Below, piece after piece: positions 6,648-8,608 of a stretch of DNA of 8,608 nt. The stretch comes from Bacillota bacterium. Lineage in GTDB: Bacteria > Bacillota > Clostridia > Acetivibrionales > DSM-2933. Numbering within the stretch: the first letter of the stretch is position 1; each line of letters opens with the position of its first letter. The DNA is taken from the NCBI GenBank assembly GCA_030705945.1, contig JAUZPS010000171.1:1-8608 (forward strand), in the 5' to 3' direction. The notes under the pieces were generated by a model that saw only the letters and a program-made list of their open reading frames with translations, had not been told where the DNA came from and did not search any database. The translations under genes were made by a program, and so were the position numbers.

Positions 6648-6773
6648 GAATATTAAGAGTTTTATAATTAAGATTAAGCAATTTTTAAATAATTCCTAAA
6701 TAAATATACAAGTTTTTACGATAATATCAGTAATACTAAAAATTATTTTGGCAGTATCCGATAGAACTTTTCA

Positions 6774-6808
6774 ACTGGTCGCTTCAAAAGCATGATATAA
6801 CGGGTTTT
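6774..6808 (-). repeat. R3, degenerate half copy of the R repeat
   Basis: Read on the plus strand it starts ACTGGTCG and matches the reverse complement of the right half of R1/R2 at 31 of 35 positions, ending in GGGTTTT. The match stops there and the other half is missing. It is in the opposite orientation to R1 and R2 and more diverged, so probably an older, truncated insertion. Confidence 0.6.
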
Positions 6809-6911
6809 TATCAGGAGAAATTTATAATATATATAATAATTAAATGTAAAATTGATTTTATAGTAAAATATAGCAGATTAACTATAAATCTAAATATATA
6901 TTATAAAATTA

Positions 6912-6939
6912 TTGTGATTTATGTTTTCTGTGGTATAAT
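6912..6939 (+). promoter_or_regulatory. Sigma-A-type promoter of dprA-topA
   Basis: A consensus -10 TATAAT (6934-6939) is preceded by the extended TGG (6931-6933). The -35 TTGTGA (6912-6917) is spaced 16 bp away. Transcription should start near 6946, giving a 5' leader of about 35 nt before dprA, with no room for a riboswitch. Confidence 0.7.
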
Positions 6940-6980
6940 AGCGTAGAGATTGCATACTTCAATATATAAGAGGTAAAAGT

Positions 6981-8093
6981 ATGGATGAACATTTACTTTA
7001 TTGGGTTTGGTTGAATTCAATACCTAAAATTGGCGCTGTGAAAAGCAATCAGCTCCTTAGCTTTTTTGGACATCCAAAGAATATATGGGATGCTTCCGAG
7101 GTAGAATTAAATAAAGCGGGTTTACTCAGCCGTCAAGGGATCGAATCCATATTAAATGATAAGTACAAGGAAGTTGCATTAAAAAATTTAACGGCAGCTA
7201 AAGAAAATAATATAGATATAATTACAATTAGAGACGAAGTATACCCTTATTATCTTAAAAATATTTATGATCCTCCAATAATTTTATATGTTAAAGGGAA
7301 TATATTAAAGAATGAAAAGTGTATAGCAGTGGTAGGATCAAGAAAAGCAACCTATTATGGATTAAAGATGGCAGAGTCATTGTCTTATGCTATGGCTAGT
7401 GTCGGATTGACAGTAATAAGCGGTATGGCTCGTGGAATTGATACTTACGCGCATAAGGGCGCTGTTTTGGCGAAGGGTAGGACTATTGCGGTATTAGGTT
7501 GTGGAATAGATGTTGTGTACCCGCCTGAAAATAAAGAGCTTATGGGACAGATTAGTAAAATTGGGGCAGTGATATCTGAATTTCCACCAGGCGCTCCACC
7601 GCTGCCGTCAAACTTTCCGGCTAGAAACAGATTAATCAGCGGAATGTCTCTAGGAGTTGTTGTGATAGAGGCTGGAGAACGGAGCGGCTCGCTTATAACA
7701 GCTGAATTTGCTTTGGAACAGGGTCGGGAAGTATTTGCTGTGCCAGGTAATATAAATAGTATTAACAGCGTTGGAACAAATAAATTAATTAAAGATGGGG
7801 CAAAAATTGTTACAAATGTTGAAGATATATTGGAAGAGTTAAATAATTATGGTATAACTGATATGGATAAAGTTTTCGATAAGAAAAAGGTAATTGATGA
7901 GAATATGCTAAAAGGCCTTGGAAATGAAGAGAGAAAGCTCATTGAGAACCTCAGGCTTGAGCCTTTGCATATAGACGCGCTTTCAAAAAAAAGCGGATTA
8001 GATATTAAGATTGTAAGTTCACTATTAGTGATGCTAGAATTAAAAGGGATTATTGAGCAAATTCCCGGAAAAATTTTTAAGTTGAAAGAGTAA
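6981..8093 (+). CDS. dprA: DNA-processing protein DprA, 370 aa
   Basis: DprA binds single-stranded DNA entering the cell and loads RecA on it, protecting it and promoting recombination during natural transformation. It is cytosolic and widely conserved even in species not known to be competent. The N-terminus has a helix-hairpin-helix-like segment (residues 10-35, SIPKIGAVKSNQLL). The Rossmann-fold core spans about 80-285, with VVGSRKAT (117-124), SGMARGID (147-154), NFPARNRLISG (211-221) and the GSLITAEFALEQGREVFAVPG stretch (236-256). A C-terminal winged helix (about 312-367) is present. All three regions are complete. The start is supported by AGAGGT 6 nt upstream of the ATG. topA follows 23 nt downstream on the same strand, the common Firmicutes order, so the two probably form an operon. 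Confidence 0.97.
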   Translation: MDEHLLYWVWLNSIPKIGAVKSNQLLSFFGHPKNIWDASEVELNKAGLLSRQGIESILNDKYKEVALKNLTAAKENNIDIITIRDEVYPYYLKNIYDPPIILYVKGNILKNEKCIAVVGSRKATYYGLKMAESLSYAMASVGLTVISGMARGIDTYAHKGAVLAKGRTIAVLGCGIDVVYPPENKELMGQISKIGAVISEFPPGAPPLPSNFPARNRLISGMSLGVVVIEAGERSGSLITAEFALEQGREVFAVPGNINSINSVGTNKLIKDGAKIVTNVEDILEELNNYGITDMDKVFDKKKVIDENMLKGLGNEERKLIENLRLEPLHIDALSKKSGLDIKIVSSLLVMLELKGIIEQIPGKIFKLKE

Positions 8094-8116
8094 AAAGCTA
8101 ATTACGGAGGATTATG

Positions 8117-8608
8117 ATGGCTGAAAATTTGGTAATTGTTGAATCGCCTGCAAAAGCAAAAACCATAGGTAAGTTCTTGGGTAAAGGTTTTAAGATTACT
8201 GCTTCGATGGGGCATGTGAGGGATTTGCCCAAAAGCCAGATGGGAGTAGACATAGATAACAATTTTGAGCCTAAGTATATTACTATAAGGGGTAAAGGCG
8301 ATCTTATTGCGAAGCTAAAAAAGGAAGCTAAGAATGCAAGCAGAGTATTTCTCGCGACTGACCCTGACCGCGAAGGCGAAGCAATATCATGGCACTTAGC
8401 TAATATTTTAAATATAGATGAAAAAGACAGATGTAGGATTACATTTAATGAAATTACCAAGAATGCGGTAAAGAGCGCAATAAAAGCGCCAAGAGAAATA
8501 GATATGAACTTGGTAGACGCTCAGCAAGCAAGAAGAGTTTTAGACAGGATAGTTGGTTATAAAATAAGTCCCCTTCTGTGGAAGAAGGTCAAGAAAGGCT
8601 TGAGCGCA
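8117..8608 (+). CDS. topA: DNA topoisomerase I (type IA), N-terminal 164 aa, cut by window end
   Basis: TopA relaxes negative supercoils through a transient tyrosine-DNA link. The visible part is the TOPRIM domain: VIVESPAKAKTIGKFLG with metal-site/catalytic Glu at residue 9, and DPDREGEA with D82, D84 and E86. It continues into domain IV with QQARRVLDRIVGYKISPLLW. The active-site tyrosine lies beyond the window, so completeness cannot be judged. Two adjacent ATGs exist at 8114 and 8117. GGAGG (8106-8110) is 3 nt from the first and 6 nt from the second, so 8117 is preferred; it gives the family-typical opening with the key Glu at position 9. The gene probably shares the dprA transcript. Confidence 0.97.
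   Translation, partial: MAENLVIVESPAKAKTIGKFLGKGFKITASMGHVRDLPKSQMGVDIDNNFEPKYITIRGKGDLIAKLKKEAKNASRVFLATDPDREGEAISWHLANILNIDEKDRCRITFNEITKNAVKSAIKAPREIDMNLVDAQQARRVLDRIVGYKISPLLWKKVKKGLSA

Larger units (their letters stand above)
6586..6980. other. 395-bp divergent intergenic region, pilD/dprA
   Basis: This very AT-rich stretch separates minus-strand pilD from plus-strand dprA. It contains a promoter candidate for each side (minus near 6619-6627, plus near 6912-6939) and the half repeat R3 (6774-6808). No gene or structured RNA is seen. Confidence 0.7.

Noticed and set aside
6940..6980. Riboswitch or leader RNA upstream of dprA
   Set aside because: The promoter leaves only about 35 nt of leader, too short for a structured regulator.
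8098..8460. Minus-strand open frame of 120 codons
   Set aside because: It lies antisense to the highly conserved topA TOPRIM sequence and has no ribosome binding site or recognisable domain. The same reasoning removes the other long antisense frames over the kinase, comM and pilD genes.

Overview
The window looks like chromosome from a low-GC Gram-positive bacterium, most likely a clostridium. Base composition is AT-rich and Shine-Dalgarno sites are strong (AAGGAG, GGAGG). One start is best read as TTG, dprA-topA sit in the usual Firmicutes order, and there are soluble LacI-type sensor kinases of the clostridial kind. The species cannot be fixed from the sequence alone.

Layout. Positions 1-246 hold no gene but carry a 74-bp repeat (R1) and a 105-bp near-palindrome (P1). 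Two minus-strand genes follow: a 693-aa LacI-like ligand-sensing histidine kinase (1608-3689) and, after it in transcription order, a 396-aa protein with an N-terminal receiver and a C-terminal kinase (247-1437). Their kinase cores are clearly paralogous. A second 74-bp repeat (R2) lies between them, and an inverted, 104/105 identical copy of the palindrome (P2) lies upstream of the pair. Positions 3886-4070 hold a different nested inverted-repeat element. Then come a minus-strand ComM/YifB AAA+ ATPase (4095-5630) and a minus-strand prepilin peptidase (5791-6585). A 395-bp divergent intergenic region carries one promoter for each direction and a half copy of R (R3). On the plus strand are dprA (6981-8093) and the start of topA (8117 to the window end).

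How the genes may work together. The right half is DNA-uptake and DNA-processing machinery: the prepilin peptidase matures pilins or pseudopilins, DprA loads RecA on incoming single strands, the ComM homologue is a branch-migration helicase in species where it has been studied, and TopA relaxes supercoils. The left half looks like an accessory signalling island. A cytoplasmic ligand sensor kinase may feed a receiver-kinase partner, but no DNA-binding or other output domain is visible. The most notable point is that this kinase pair is bracketed by nearly identical inverted palindromic elements, and its second gene is additionally bracketed by direct repeats, so the pair looks like a mobile, invertible or deletable module. 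Remnants of both repeat families occur upstream of comM and dprA.
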